A stretch of DNA of 64,000 nucleotides from Asterias rubens (taxonomy: Eukaryota > Echinodermata > Asteroidea > Forcipulatida > Asteriidae), in assembly GCF_902459465.1 (NCBI RefSeq), contig NC_047062.1:33164673-33228672 (forward strand), given 5' to 3'. The stretch's first letter is position 1, and every line of letters starts with the position of its first letter. The position numbers and the translations under genes were made by a program. Positions 1-10,016 of the stretch are shown here, piece by piece. The notes beneath the pieces are model-generated. The model searched no databases. It saw only the letters and a program-made list of their open reading frames with translations, and had not been told where the DNA came from.

Positions 1-1119
1 GCGACATGCCTCTAGTGCAAATGTCACTGGTTGCCGATCTCGGTTCACTTTCGTTTCTTGAGTGACAGGCCTCTGGTGCTATGCCTTTGTTTGCTGATGT
101 CAGTTCACTTTCCTTTCTTGAAAGACAGGCCTCTGGTGCTATGCGACTGGTTGCCGATGTCGGTTCACTTTCCTTTCTTGAGGGAAAGGCCTCTGGTGCT
201 ATGCCACTGGTTGCCGATGTCGGTTCACTTTCCTTTATGTCGATTCACTCTCGTTTCTTGAGCGAAAGGCCTCTGGTGCTATGCCACTGGTTGCTGATGT
301 GGGTTCACTTTCGTCTCTTGAGCGAAAGGCCTCTGGTGCTATGCCACTGGTTGCCGATGTTGGTTCACTTTCGTTTTATTGAACGAAAGGCCTCTGGTGC
401 TACGCCACTGGTTGCTGATGTCGGTTCACTTTCGTTTCTTGAGCGACAGGCCTCTAGTGCTATGTCACTGGTTGCTGATGTTGGTTCACTTTCGTTTCTT
501 GAGCGAAAGGCCTCTGGTGCTATGCCACTGGTTGCTGATGTCGGTTCACTTTCGTTTCTTGAGCGAAAGGCCTCTGGTGCTATGCCACTGGTTGCTGATG
601 TCGGTTCACTGTTGTTTCTTGAGCGAAAGGCCTCTGTTGCTTTGCAACTGGTTGCCGATGTTCGTTCACTTTACTTTCTTGAGCGACATGCCTCTAGTGC
701 AAATGTCACTGGTTGCCGATCTCGGTTCACTTTCGTTTCTTGAGTGACAGGCCTCTGGTGCTATGCCTTTGTTTGCTGATGTCAGTTCACTTTCCTTTCT
801 TGAAAGACAGGCCTCTGGTGCTATGCGACTGGTTGCCGATGTCGGTTCACTTTCCTTTCTTGAGGGAAAGGCCTCTGGTGCTATGCCACTGGTTGCCGAT
901 GTCGGTTCACTTTCCTTTATGTCGATTCACTTTCGTTTCTTGAGCGAAAGGCCTCTGGTGCTATGCCACTGGTTGCTGATGTGGGTTCACTTTCGTCTCT
1001 TGAGCGAAAGGCCTCTGGTGCTATGCCACTGGTTGCCGATGTTGGTTCACTTTTGTTTTATTGAACGAAAGGCCTCTGGTGCTACGCCACTGGTTGCTGA
1101 TGTCGGTTCACTTTCGTAA
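1..1119. repeat. 60-bp satellite in a 682-bp higher-order repeat
   Basis: Tandem monomers of 60 bp (core GAAAGGCCTCTGGTGCTATG followed by CCACTGGTTGCTGATG) fill the start of the window. Divergent monomers recur in the same order 682 bp later: the block that starts at 31 returns at 713, so there is one full higher-order copy and a partial second. 682 is 11 monomers plus a 22-bp partial unit, visible where TTTATGTCGATTCAC interrupts the order near 236 and 918. Because 60 is a multiple of three, at least two plus-strand frames stay open as 20-residue repeats. No splice structure or recognisable domain supports translation. The array probably continues left of the window. Confidence 0.93.
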
Positions 1120-2100
1120 TAATTTTTTAAGTTCAAAATACACACATTGTGTGCTTGCTTGCAAATGGTGCACTTACTTTTTACAAGAACATTTAATTGA
1201 ATGTTAGATTACATCAGGAATGTACCTGGCATCATTAAATAACATGTCTACAATTACTTCTGCCTCAGACATTAAATAACTAACATGTCTACTTACAAAT
1301 GAAACCAACAAGCTGGTTGCTCATTTAGGATTCCTTCATATATAAAATGCCTTGAAGACCTTGAGGGTTCAATAATATTACTTTTTCTCTCAAACTCTGA
1401 AGCTTTCAAGATTGCAATGAGAGTTATTTGCTACACTTTTTTATGCTGTGAAATGGAAACATTGAGGTGTCCTAAAATGTAACGGGACACACAAAAGGAA
1501 GTCAAAAACTTCTATTTATGCTGAACTATGTAACTCTTTGCAATCTTGCTTCTTCATCTCTCCTGCACCAGGAGTGTCTTTTAGACAAAAATGGCACATT
1601 ATAAATTGCCACTATTATTATATTTGTTATTATTATTTATTATTATTTAATGAACTAGCCATAACTAGGGGCGTTTAATTTGCCCTTGTCATCAAAATAT
1701 GGTGATCCGTTAATAATGACTCCATTTATACATCATTTAAATTTCAAACCAATTTAGCCAAAGTGTACCTTAAACAAATGGATCCGATTTGCCTGAACTA
1801 AGTTTTGTAAATTTGTTTTAGGTCAGGCAAGGTGTTCAGCACATCCCAGATCTTTTACTTATCATCATCTGATGCGAAATAATTTCATTCCTAGTTTATG
1901 ATTTAACTTAAAGCCATTATACACTTTCGGAACAGAAAAAAACAAAAAGTTCACAGATTTACAAATAACTTACAGGGTTTACAGAAGGTAATGGTAAAAG
2001 ACTTCTCTTGAAATATAATTCCATGAAATGCCTTATTTTTTGAGAAAATATTAAAACAATTACCAATTCTCGACATCAAGAATTACGGATTTATAGTAAA
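1120..2100. other. AT-rich stretch, no gene seen
   Basis: Ordinary AT-rich non-coding sequence with short TTATTA runs near 1610-1650. I see no exon with matching splice signals and no clear repeat family here. Confidence 0.5.
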
Positions 2101-2124
2101 CACATGTTATGACACGGCGAAACG

Positions 2125-2290
2125 TGCAAAAACAGGAGTGGGTTTTCCTGTTATTTTCTCCCGACTCCAATGACTCCGATGACCGATTGAGCCTAAATTA
2201 TCACAGGTTTGTTATTTTATATATAAGGTGTGATACACAAAGTGTGAGCCTTTGGACAATACTGTTTACCGATGGTTTTAAGAAAGAATA
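2125..2290. mobile_element. Decayed half of a TTAA foldback MITE
   Basis: The stretch with CACAGGTTTGTTATTTTAT, then GATACAC and a degenerate GGACAATACTGTTTACC end, matches the right half of the element at 39786-40164. The left half and terminal TTAA are not recognisable, so this is an old truncated copy. Confidence 0.5.
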
Positions 2291-2554
2291 TCAATGGTTC
2301 ATACTAAAAAGCTTTTTATTTATTTAAAATTGTATTTCTGTACAGTAAAAGGGGTTTTGTTAATCAAAAACATGTTTCCTATCTTTTAAATCTGTAATCA
2401 ATCTGTAGGGACAGACCTCGCATTTTGGGTTAGGATGATGCCAGCATTCATCCCCAAAAATGTTGTGGCATGTGATGAGATATTGTGTTGGAATGAGTAC
2501 TGCAAAAACAGACCACCCTTTGATGTTAGTGTAAAACAACCACAGGGATTTTAC

Positions 2555-2660
2555 CTTCCTCTTGCGTAACCCTCACACATGTTAACTGGTGATGTGTAGA
2601 CAGTGGGCTGACTATACGCAGTTGCAGGTCTCGGAAATCTGTGTGACAGGTAGGCATCAT
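2555..2660 (-). CDS. Candidate exon of the minus-strand TSR gene
   Basis: On the minus strand a polypyrimidine tract and TCTGTAG acceptor lead into 106 bp ending at a GTAAAA donor. The phase-1 frame used by the neighbouring mini-exons is fully open and begins D-A-Y-L-S, resembling the D-E-V-Y-L-S segment of the repeated mini-exons upstream. A second frame is also open, so the frame is not certain. It would be downstream (3') of the TSR exon at 5762-5915. No domain is recognised; it could be a linker between TSRs or a diverged copy of the mini-exon. Confidence 0.4.
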
Positions 2661-2884
2661 CTACAGATAGATTAAAACAAACAAATGCTTTGTTAAGGTA
2701 CAGTTTAATTGTGACATTCAAAAATGTAAGCTTAGTTTTTTCAAGTATTCAAAGAAAAGATTAAAAGATGTTCGAGGTCAACGATGGGATGTTAACGTTT
2801 GAGACAAGGTCATTCTTTATGTTGAGGTCTGTGTATATTTGTAGAGGATTCCTCAACATGAAAAATAAATCAAACAATTCCCTG

Positions 2885-2912
2885 AATCCCCGCCCCCCCC
2901 CCCCCCCCCCAA
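2885..2912. repeat. Poly-C tract
   Basis: A run of about 20 cytosines followed by A-rich sequence. Simple repeat, likely length-variable. Confidence 0.85.
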
Positions 2913-2944
2913 AAATTAAAAAAAGAAGAAGCCCCCCAAAAAAC

Positions 2945-3300
2945 TAGAATGGTGTTTTGACAAGTGCAAGACCAATTCTACAGATCAAGTTTGGAGATGA
3001 CAAGTTCTTCTAGAGTTATTGCTTGGGCAACATTTATTTTGTTTTAGCCATAATGACCTTGCCATTTGACCTAGGGGATCCAAAAACAATAGGCTTCTGG
3101 GGGATCCCAAGACCAATCAACACATCAAATTTGGAGTTGATGTGCCAAATCTTTTTTTTTTAGCCACAATGACCATGACATTTGACTATGGGTTCCAAAA
3201 ACAATAAACTTCTGGGGATCCCAAGACCAATTCACAGATCAAATTAAGAGACAGTATGCCGTGTCTTGTTTTTGTTTTAGCCAAAATGACCTTGACATTT
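2945..3300. repeat. About 125-bp tandem repeat, three copies
   Basis: Three diverged copies share GGGGATCCCAAGACCAAT, CAGATCAAATT and TTTTAGCCAAAATGACCTTG. The TGACCTTGACATTTGAC segment resembles spaced nuclear-receptor half-sites, but this is a property of the repeat and not evidence of regulation. Confidence 0.65.
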
Positions 3301-3419
3301 CCCCACAAACCATTTTCTTTACACCTTTTACTTATTAGAGTCTTGGGACTCCACTGCCAATAGGTTAAACTACCAAAGATTAAAGATTGATGATATATTG
3401 CAATGATAGATTCATAAAT

Positions 3420-3590
3420 TAACAGCTGTTTTCATGTTCAGGAGTTTCCCTTACCCTTTATAAAGGAGAGAGCAGTTCCTTTTCCAGGATCATTGTACGC
3501 TGTTAGGAAGATCATCAACTGCAGGTCTCAGACATCTTCTTGGTTGATGAGTAAATCTTTGTGGAGATGACAACCCTTTCTGTACCTTGC
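3420..3590 (-). pseudogene. Exon-like relic related to the 2555-2660 exon
   Basis: Minus-strand sequence after a TTTGTTTGCAAG acceptor contains AGACCTGCA in a context like that of the 2555-2660 exon. One frame is open for about 30 codons and the phase-1 frame hits a stop after the shared segment. No convincing donor follows. It may be a decayed duplicate exon or an alternative terminal exon. Confidence 0.25.
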
Positions 3591-4217
3591 AAACAAAGAA
3601 CACGATAATGTTTTAGATAGCTTTACAACAATTAAGGAGTGATGGAACACATGAGGTTATTCTTTAGTGTAAAACAAAGTTTTGTAATAATCAATCAATA
3701 TAAAATCAACTAATATTTAACTTTATGTTCGAAATAAACTTTTCTTAACCAGTGATCGTGGGATAACGCTTTAACAGGGCAAGTGTTTTGTACTTTGTTC
3801 TGTAACAAAAAGGACCAAAGGCACTTGAAATCCTGCTCTAAGCCTCCCCCTTACTAGAGACTCTTGTGTAATCCCCACTTCTAGACCTCTGAGTGACAAA
3901 TGAGGGTTATGGGAGCTTTATAGGCTGCTATCAATGTTTTCTTGGTATTTGGCTTAAGAGATAAGGTTAAAAGGCTTAGATCTGGCAAATTCACAGTTCA
4001 CAAAATCAATATTTCCTCAAAAGGAAAAAGAAATTCCAGTTCATTTTGTGAGAGCGTTTGTCCTCTTTTAGGTCAAAATTAAAAAGAAGAAGAAAAAAAG
4101 AGCATAAATAATAAATAAATAGTTTCAAAAATGAATCCTGCAGGTGCGCACAGGAATATTTAAGAGTTCCCAGCAATAAGTGAACAACTCTGGAATAAAT
4201 CATCAAAATAAATTTAC

Positions 4218-4320
4218 CTTGGGTTGGAGACAACATCATTGAATCCTGAGCTTTGCTGCATTCCAATCTTGCATCTACTTCTGGAGAGGAAGACTTCATC
4301 TGACAATGGTGTGTCTGCGG
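4218..4320 (-). CDS. Mini-exon copy 1 of the TSR gene
   Basis: On the minus strand a TTTAGCCTAG acceptor precedes 103 bp ending at AAG|GTAAAT. In phase 1 it reads A-D-T-P-L-S-D-E-V-F-L-S-R and stays open for 33 codons. Four paralogous copies lie upstream at 5394-5497, 6569-6673, 7505-7607 and 8423-8487. This copy leaves the intron in phase 2, unlike the 105-bp copy at 6569-6673, so not all copies could be spliced in series. Confidence 0.45.
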
Positions 4321-5110
4321 CTAGGCTAAATGGGAACAAAATAAAAGAGACACCTATCGATTAGGTCTATAAGAGACTATTTATGTGAGGTATCAAAGCA
4401 CTCGCTAGTCAAGCACAGCATGGTGGCACAACTTGCTGCCAAACCATACCAGCTAGGCTAAATGGGAATAAAATAAAAGAGACATCTATCGATTAGGTCT
4501 ATAAGAGACTATTTATGTGAGGTATCAAAGCACTCGCTAGTCAAGCACAGCAGGGTGGCACAACTTGCTGCTAAACCATACCAGCTAGGCTAAATGGGAA
4601 TAAAATAAAAGAAACACCTATCGATTAGGTCTATAAGAGACTATTTATGTGAGGTATCAAAGCACTCGCTAGTCAAGCACAGCATGGTGGCACAACTTGC
4701 TGCCAAACCATACCAGCTAGGCTAAATGGGAATTAAATAAAAGGGACAGCTATCGATTAGGTCTATAAGAGACTATTTATGTGAGGTATCAAGGCACTCA
4801 CTAGTCAAGCACAGCATGGTGGCACAACTTGCTGCCAAACCATACCAGCTAGGCTAAATGGGAATTAAATAAAAGGGATACCTATCGATTAGGTCTATAA
4901 GAGACTATTTATGTGAGGTATCAAAGCACTCGCTAGTCAAGCACAGCATGGTGGCACAACTTGCTGCCAAACCATACCAGCTAGGCTAAATGGGAATTAA
5001 ATAAAAGAGACACCTATCGATTAGGTCTATAAGAGACTATTTATGTGAGGTATCAAAGCACTCACTAGTCAAGCACAGCATGGTGGCAACACTTGCTGCT
5101 AAACCATACC
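4319..5110. repeat. 132-bp tandem repeat, six copies
   Basis: Unit begins AGCTAGGCTAAATGGGAAT and contains CTATCGATTAGGTCTATAAG and AGTCAAGCACAGCATGG. Starts at 4451, 4583, 4715, 4847 and 4979 give an exact 132-bp period with few mismatches, so expansion is recent. The first unit overlaps the acceptor of mini-exon copy 1: the array is built from intron sequence just 5' of that exon. Confidence 0.93.
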
Positions 5111-5290
5111 AGAAACACAGGAACAAGCCCCTCACTTTCACTGTGAGTGTTCTGGGTTCTATTACATGTGTTTCATAACATACAAGACCTACAGCTGTAT
5201 GCACCTTCCAGAGGATGAAGCAAAAGTGCCTTGCTCATCAAAAGGAAATGCCACAATCAGGATTCGAACCCAGTGGCAGGTGGTTGAAAA
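5111..5290. mobile_element. tRNA-derived SINE copy
   Basis: Contains TTCTGGGTTCTATTACATG, ACAGCTGTATGCACCTTCC, GAAGCAAAAGTGCCTTGCTC and a terminal GGATTCGAACCCA, whose complement is an RNA polymerase III B-box. The same block recurs near 6345, 7275, 8180 and 30245. Confidence 0.7.
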
Positions 5291-5393
5291 TAAAAATACC
5301 TACGTGTTTCCATATTTTTCTCAAAGCCTATTATTATCAAACTATCAAAAATCTCTTGATGCATTTCCAATTGATGCCCTTTCATAAATTTAC

Positions 5394-5497
5394 CTATTGA
5401 TGGAGAAGACATCGTTGTTTCTTAAAGCTGGGCTGTATTCCCATCATGCATCTACCTCTGGAGAGGTAGACTTCATCTGACAATGGTGTGTCTACAG
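5394..5497 (-). pseudogene. Mini-exon copy 2, frame-damaged
   Basis: Acceptor and GTAAAT donor are kept, and the start reads V-D-T-P-L-S-D-E-V-Y-L-S-R-G in phase 1. Length is 104 bp, one base off its sisters, and the frame meets a TAG just before the donor. It is probably non-functional or a rarely used alternative end. Confidence 0.4.
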
Positions 5498-5761
5498 CTA
5501 GCCTATAAGGGAATAAAATAAAAACAGTTTAAAGTAATTTCATATTTTTTAAAACATGGGATATGGAATTTCATGGTGGTGTTGTTATGCACATCGGGTC
5601 ACCCCCAAGTGACCCACTTTACAAGCACGGCACTGGGGGCTGACCCGAGTGAGCCCCTGCAATGACTTCAAAGCTATTCGAACGTACCGGGGCAGCAGAC
5701 CAGGTCGACACAGGGAAGCTAAGCGAACGCAATCATTATTTATTTATTTGAGTGTCCCTAC

Positions 5762-5915
5762 CTGTACATTGCTTTTGTTGGCAGAACTCTGTATGTGATG
5801 GTTGACTTGATTGAGGACACAGTCTAAACTCCACCAATGGTGAGCTGCCATCAGGTTGATGTCTCAGACATGTAATGGTTCGGACTTTGATACCAACACC
5901 ACAAGTTACTGAACA
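5762..5915 (-). CDS. Thrombospondin type-1 repeat exon
   Basis: The minus strand has TTTGGTTCCAG| acceptor, 154 bp, and |GTAGGG donor. It encodes C-S-V-T-C-G-V-G-I-K-V-R-T-I-T-C, then C-L-R...R-L-C-P and ends F-C-Q-Q-K-Q-C-T. The CSxTCG core, basic residues and six-cysteine spacing are those of a TSP1 (TSR) module as found in ADAMTS, ADAMTS-like and papilin-type proteins, which are secreted or matrix-bound. The tryptophan-bearing start of the module must be in an upstream exon that I could not place. The exon lies between mini-exon copies, so those repeats belong to a TSR gene or sit in its introns. Which TSR family is unresolved. Confidence 0.75.
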
Positions 5916-5974
5916 CTGGAACCAAACAAGATGAGAAAATCACGTCAAGTTCTGAAGTTGATTTATGATTAAAT

Positions 5975-6330
5975 AAGGCATCAGTAGAGCCTACTGCATC
6001 ATTTTAGAGCATAAAATAAAAACTCAAATTTTGGCCAAAATTTGACAAAATGCCTGGATTTACCCCTTGACGTTTTTTTCATTTTTGGGCCCTTTTTCAA
6101 GTTTCAATATTTGCCTAAATAAAGCTTAGATCTAGGTTCAAGTTGCATAAAAAGGCAACAGTAGAGCCTACTGAATCATTTTAGAGTATAAAATAAAAAC
6201 TCAAATTTTTGCAAAAATTTGACATAATGCCTGGACTTACCCCTTGACGTTTTTTTAATTTTGGGCCCTTATTAAAAGATTAAATTTTTCTCTAAAAAAA
6301 GCTTAAAACTGGGTTCAAGTTGCACAAGTT
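5975..6330. repeat. About 175-bp direct repeat, first pair
   Basis: Two adjacent copies share CAGTAGAGCCTACTG, AAAACTCAAATTTT, AATGCCTGG and TTTTGGGCCCTT. Another pair lies at 6915-7270. Repetition of the pair together with the mini-exon shows block duplication of roughly 0.9-1.2 kb. Confidence 0.8.
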
Positions 6331-6344
6331 TTTTTAATTTTTTA

Positions 6345-6465
6345 TATGTGTTACATAACAAGACCTACAGCTGTATGCACCTTCCAGAGAATGAAGCAAA
6401 AATGACTTGCTCATTAAAAGGGCACACCACAACTGGGATTCGAACCCATTGGGAAGTGGTATAAA
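6345..6465. mobile_element. tRNA-derived SINE copy
   Basis: Second copy of the block at 5111-5290: ACAGCTGTATGCACCTTCC, then GGGATTCGAACCCATTGGG. Duplicated with its surrounding block. Confidence 0.65.
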
Positions 6466-6568
6466 AATAACATGACGTATATGTTTCCATATCTTTTATC
6501 AAAACCTAGTTTTATCAAGTTGTCTATAGTCTCTTGATGCATCTTAAATTAAAGGTTTATAAATTCAC

Positions 6569-6673
6569 CTGTTGATGGAGAAGACATCACTGAATCTTGA
6601 AGTTGGGCTGTATTCCCATCGTGCATCATACTTCTTGAGAGGTAAACTTTATCTGACAATGGCGTTACTGGAG
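6569..6673 (-). CDS. Mini-exon copy 3, intact 105-bp symmetrical exon
   Basis: Acceptor GAGCTTAG|, 105 bp, donor CAG|GTGAAT. Both introns are in phase 1, so the exon can be skipped or repeated without shifting the frame. It encodes 34 whole codons starting P-V-T-P-L-S-D-K-V-Y-L-S-R and ending S-S-P-S-T, a Ser/Thr-rich stretch without cysteine pairs, suggestive of a linker. It lies upstream of the TSR exon in transcription order. This is the best-preserved member of the set. Confidence 0.5.
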
Positions 6674-6914
6674 CTAAGCTCGATGGGAACAAAAGAAAAA
6701 ACAGTATATAGTATTAAAACACGAGATATGGAATTTCATGTTTTTATATCATGATAAAGAATAATAAATTAGATGAATAAACAAAAGAATTTTGTGAAAG
6801 GGACACTTCTCGATTAGGTCCATAAGGAACTATTTATGTGAATTTTTAAGGCACTCGGGAAGTATCTCCAAATTGTTTAATCTTCTATATCAGGTTTAAT
6901 ATAAATATAAAGCA

Positions 6915-7270
6915 TAAAAGGCATCAGTAGAGCCTACTGCATCATTTTAAAATATAAAATCACAACTGAAAAATTCGCAAAAATTTGATAAAAATGCTGG
7001 ACTAACCCCTTATGATTTTTCTTTTTTTTCCCGGCCCTTTAACTTTCAATATTACCTCTAATAAAGCTTTTATCATGTGTCAAGTTATATAAAAAGGCAC
7101 CAGTAGAGCCTACTGCATCATTTTTTAGCATAAAATCCAAACTCAAAATTTTGCAATATTTTTTGACAAAATGCCTAGACTTACCCCATGATGTTTTTTC
7201 AATGTTTGGCCCTTTTTTTTAAGTTTCAATATTTCCCTAAAAAAAAAGCTTATATCTAGAAGTTGCATAA
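6915..7270. repeat. About 175-bp direct repeat, second pair
   Basis: Two more copies of the unit described at 5975-6330, with GCATCAGTAGAGCCTACTGC and its sister GCACCAGTAGAGCC, confirming duplication of the whole intron-exon block. Confidence 0.78.
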
Positions 7271-7274
7271 GTTT

Positions 7275-7410
7275 TGGTTCTTTTACATGTTTACAAACAA
7301 ACAAGACCTACAGCTGTATGAAACTTCCAGAGAATGAAGCAAAAGTGCCTTGCTCATCAAAAGGAAATGCCACAAGCAGGATTCGAACCCAGTGGTAAGT
7401 GGTTGAAAAA
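7275..7410. mobile_element. tRNA-derived SINE copy
   Basis: Contains GAAGCAAAAGTGCCTTGCTC and GGATTCGAACCCAGTGG, the same order as at 5111-5290. Confidence 0.65.
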
Positions 7411-7504
7411 CACTCTAACATTAACATACTTTTTTCAAAGCCTAGTATCATTAAATTTTCTAAATATCTTCAAGCATCTCAAATTAAAGGTTTATAATTA
7501 TTAC

Positions 7505-7607
7505 CTCCTGTTGGAGACGACATCATCAAATTCTAAGCTGGGCTTCACTCCCATCATGCATCTACTTCTGGAGAGGCAGACTTCATCTGACAATGGTGTG
7601 TCTGCGG
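7505..7607 (-). CDS. Mini-exon copy 4
   Basis: Minus-strand acceptor TTTAGGCTAG|, 103 bp, donor GAG|GTAATA. The phase-1 frame reads A-D-T-P-L-S-D-E-V-C-L-S-R and remains open to F-D-D-V-V-S-N-R. Closest to copy 1 in sequence. It leaves the intron in phase 2. Confidence 0.42.
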
Positions 7608-7697
7608 CTAGCCTAAATGGGAATAAATAATGAACAAGATTCTATGAAAGGGAATATCTACTAATAAGGGACAAAAGAAAAGGTGGACATTTGTTAA

Positions 7698-8079
7698 AGG
7701 AACACGTTGCCTTGGATCGGACGAGTTTGTCTATAAAAAGTGTTTGTAACCGTTTGTTATAAAATGCATATGGATAGAAAGATCTTTTAAAAGTAGAATA
7801 CAATGATCCACACAAATTTGCCTCGAAATTGCGTGGTTTTCCTTCTACTCTGCGAACTAACACGGTCGGCCATTTATGGGAGTCAAAAATTTGACTCCCA
7901 TAAATGGCCGACCGTGTTAGTCGATGAGGTAAAAGGAAAACCGTGGATTTTCGAGGCATGTTTGTGTGGATCATTGTATTCTACTTTTACAACATCTTTC
8001 TACCTATATGCATTTTATAACAAACAGTTACAAACGCTTTTTATGGACCAACTCGACCGATCCAAGGCAACGTGTTCCT
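7698..8079. mobile_element. 382-bp foldback MITE with TTAA ends
   Basis: Almost the whole element is one inverted repeat. The ends read AGGAACACGTTGCCTTGGAT and its complement, and the centre is GGAGTCAAA-AATTTGACTCC. TTAA lies directly outside both ends (7694-7697 and 8080-8083), matching the target duplication of piggyBac-type elements. No transposase is inside, so it would be non-autonomous. It sits in an intron of the TSR gene. Confidence 0.88.
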
Positions 8080-8179
8080 TTAAGAAGAAACTATGTGAAA
8101 CATTTTGGTTGGCGCAGTGGTGCAACTTGCTGCCAAACCATACCAGAAACACAGGCCCTTTCTCTTTTATGATAACTGT

Positions 8180-8300
8180 TCTGGGTTCTTTATAAGATGC
8201 ATTACATAACAATTAGGACCAACAGCTTTCCGCCCAGCCCTCTTCCAGAGGATGAAGCAAAAGTGCTTTTCCCTCAAGGGGAGCAGGATAAGGACCTAGT
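8180..8300. mobile_element. tRNA-derived SINE copy, diverged
   Basis: Contains TTCTGGGTTCTTTATAAG, GATGCATTACATAACAATTA and CTTCCAGAGGATGAAGCAAA. The B-box end has decayed. Confidence 0.5.
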
Positions 8301-8422
8301 GACAACTGGTTAAAAATAATTTAACCATTAAAATGTTTACAAGTTATTCTCACAGCCTAGTATCATCAAAATGCCAAAAATCTTTTGATGCATCTCAAAT
8401 TAAAGGTGGTTTATAAACTTAC

Positions 8423-8487
8423 CTGTCATGGATCAAGCTTTCTACTTTTGGAGAGGTAACGTTGGACAATGGCGTATCTCTCTGTGG
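8423..8487 (-). CDS. Mini-exon copy 5, short form
   Basis: Acceptor GGCTAG|, 65 bp, donor ACAG|GTAAGT. It keeps the D-T-P-L-S core in an open frame but has four extra bases before it and lacks the middle of its sisters, so its entry phase differs. It is the most upstream copy seen. I cannot tell whether it is used. Confidence 0.3.
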
Positions 8488-8499
8488 CTAGCCTAAATG

Positions 8500-9372
8500 C
8501 AATCAAATTAAAAACAATTATTTTTTGAATAAGGGGTGTGTTTCTGTTTGCCTTTAAAAAATTAATTGCCACAACAATTTGTTAAACTTAATGCTTAAAG
8601 ATAAACCATGGTCCATATGCTTGCGAAGCTGTAATTAACACCCATTTAAAAGAGATGGCCCCTCTTTTCTGTTATCGCCTGTCTGCTGGCGGTGTATTGT
8701 TGAGAAACAGATGATTCGGAAATTGTCCACTGTTTTTTTAGGGAAAAATCAGCTAATCAGTGCACCAACAGGAGGGCGCAGATTTTCGTAATTTTGTGTA
8801 TGTACTTATGTACTGCTCAGGTAAGTGACAACTGGGGAAAATATAGGCATAAAACTGTTGGTTTCTATTTTTTATTATTTTTTTTATCAGTTTTGAAGTG
8901 ACATGGGCTAAGGGTCATGCCAAGAAGCCGAGGGAGTCCAGCATATTGGCGCTATTGATGATCATGATGAGGCTCATCAATCATCAATCAATGATCAATA
9001 ATCAAACTACCTGTTTGGGAAGCGCAGTGGTCAGGTGGTGCATTTAGCTGCTAAACCTTACCAGCAGAAAAACAGCAGGCGAGACACTATTCTTTCTTCC
9101 GGTTCACATTGACTCACGACATGCACGAGCTGACGAGTTGAACTCGAGTGTTCTGCTTGGTTGGGTTCTTTTTATTTTTAGGTTAACAATTAATTAGGGC
9201 ATTAGTGAACAGGGCCTACAGCATATATTATAACCTACTCCGTGTATGTCATGAATTAAGTAAAATTTCCTTTCTTTGGAAAACAAGTGGCAAACAATTT
9301 GCAAGAGTTTGTTTGGGAATTGGTTGTCTCGGCCGGGGGAGACTTGACTGATTGAGTGTGGGTCCACACTGT
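8500..9372. other. No gene seen; repeat fragments
   Basis: Non-coding sequence with a GATGATCATGATGAGGCTCATC palindromic patch near 8957-9005 and a fragment of a SINE-associated repeat at 9015-9190 (GCGCAGTGGTCAGGTGG). No exon with matched splice sites was found. Confidence 0.45.
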
Positions 9373-10016
9373 GGGGAACGGGATGTCGGACACTTCGTAC
9401 TTTTGCGACTTCGTACCCTGGACACTTCGTACCTTCGGGACACTTTGTACCGTAACCAAATTGGTCACTTTGTACCGTGGGCGCTACGAAGTGACTATCA
9501 GCTGAGTCACTTCGTACCTTCATTAAAATGTGTATTCCTCAATAGTTTAATGTTTGTTGAGATAAAAATTAATAATACTTGACATAGGCCCCAATTGCTA
9601 ATGAATTATAATTTTTGTTTGAATATGTGAATGTAATCTTTAATGTGAAGTTAATATTTGGTTTAGTTAATTACCGCCAAGCTTGCCAAGGACAACATCT
9701 TCCGCCAATATTTTTTACAAATATTTTAAAGTCAAACAATCACGCAATCGTCAAAATGGCTCCTTGGTCCCAACAAAATAGTAACAGTTGGTTTGATTTG
9801 CTTTTATTTCATAATCATCCGATCACATAATAAAAAGCACAAAAAAATAATCATAAACGATGCAGAAATCCCGAATTAGTACGAAGGTAGGAAGTGTCTC
9901 GTGAGTGAGGAGGTACGAAGTGACTCGTGAGAAGGTACAAGGTGTCTTGTAAGAAGATACGAAGTGTCCAGGGTAAGAAGTGGCAAAGGTACGAAGTGTC
10001 CTGACACCGGGGAACG
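9373..10016. mobile_element. TU-like foldback element with 8-bp target duplication
   Basis: An 8-bp direct repeat GGGGAACG lies at 9373-9380 and 10009-10016. Between them, 628 bp begin GGATGTCGGACACTTCGTAC and end with its near-complement. Both arms are made of short tandem repeats: GACACTTCGTACC-type units at about 9388-9520 and the inverted GGTACGAAGTGTC-type units at about 9888-10000. The middle is AT-rich and unrelated. Arms of tandem short repeats, a variable middle and an 8-bp duplication are features described for sea urchin TU elements. No transposase is present. Confidence 0.85.

Noticed and set aside
31-1119. Long plus-strand open frames over the 60-bp satellite
   Set aside because: They result from a repeat period divisible by three. 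There is no start context, splice signal or domain, and the 682-bp higher-order period breaks the frame.
7642-8212. Similar open frames on both strands
   Set aside because: They are mirror readings of the palindromic TTAA MITE at 7698-8079.
9194-9523. Minus-strand open frame with repeated Y-E-V-S-type residues
   Set aside because: It is a translation of the tandem arm units of the TU-like element.
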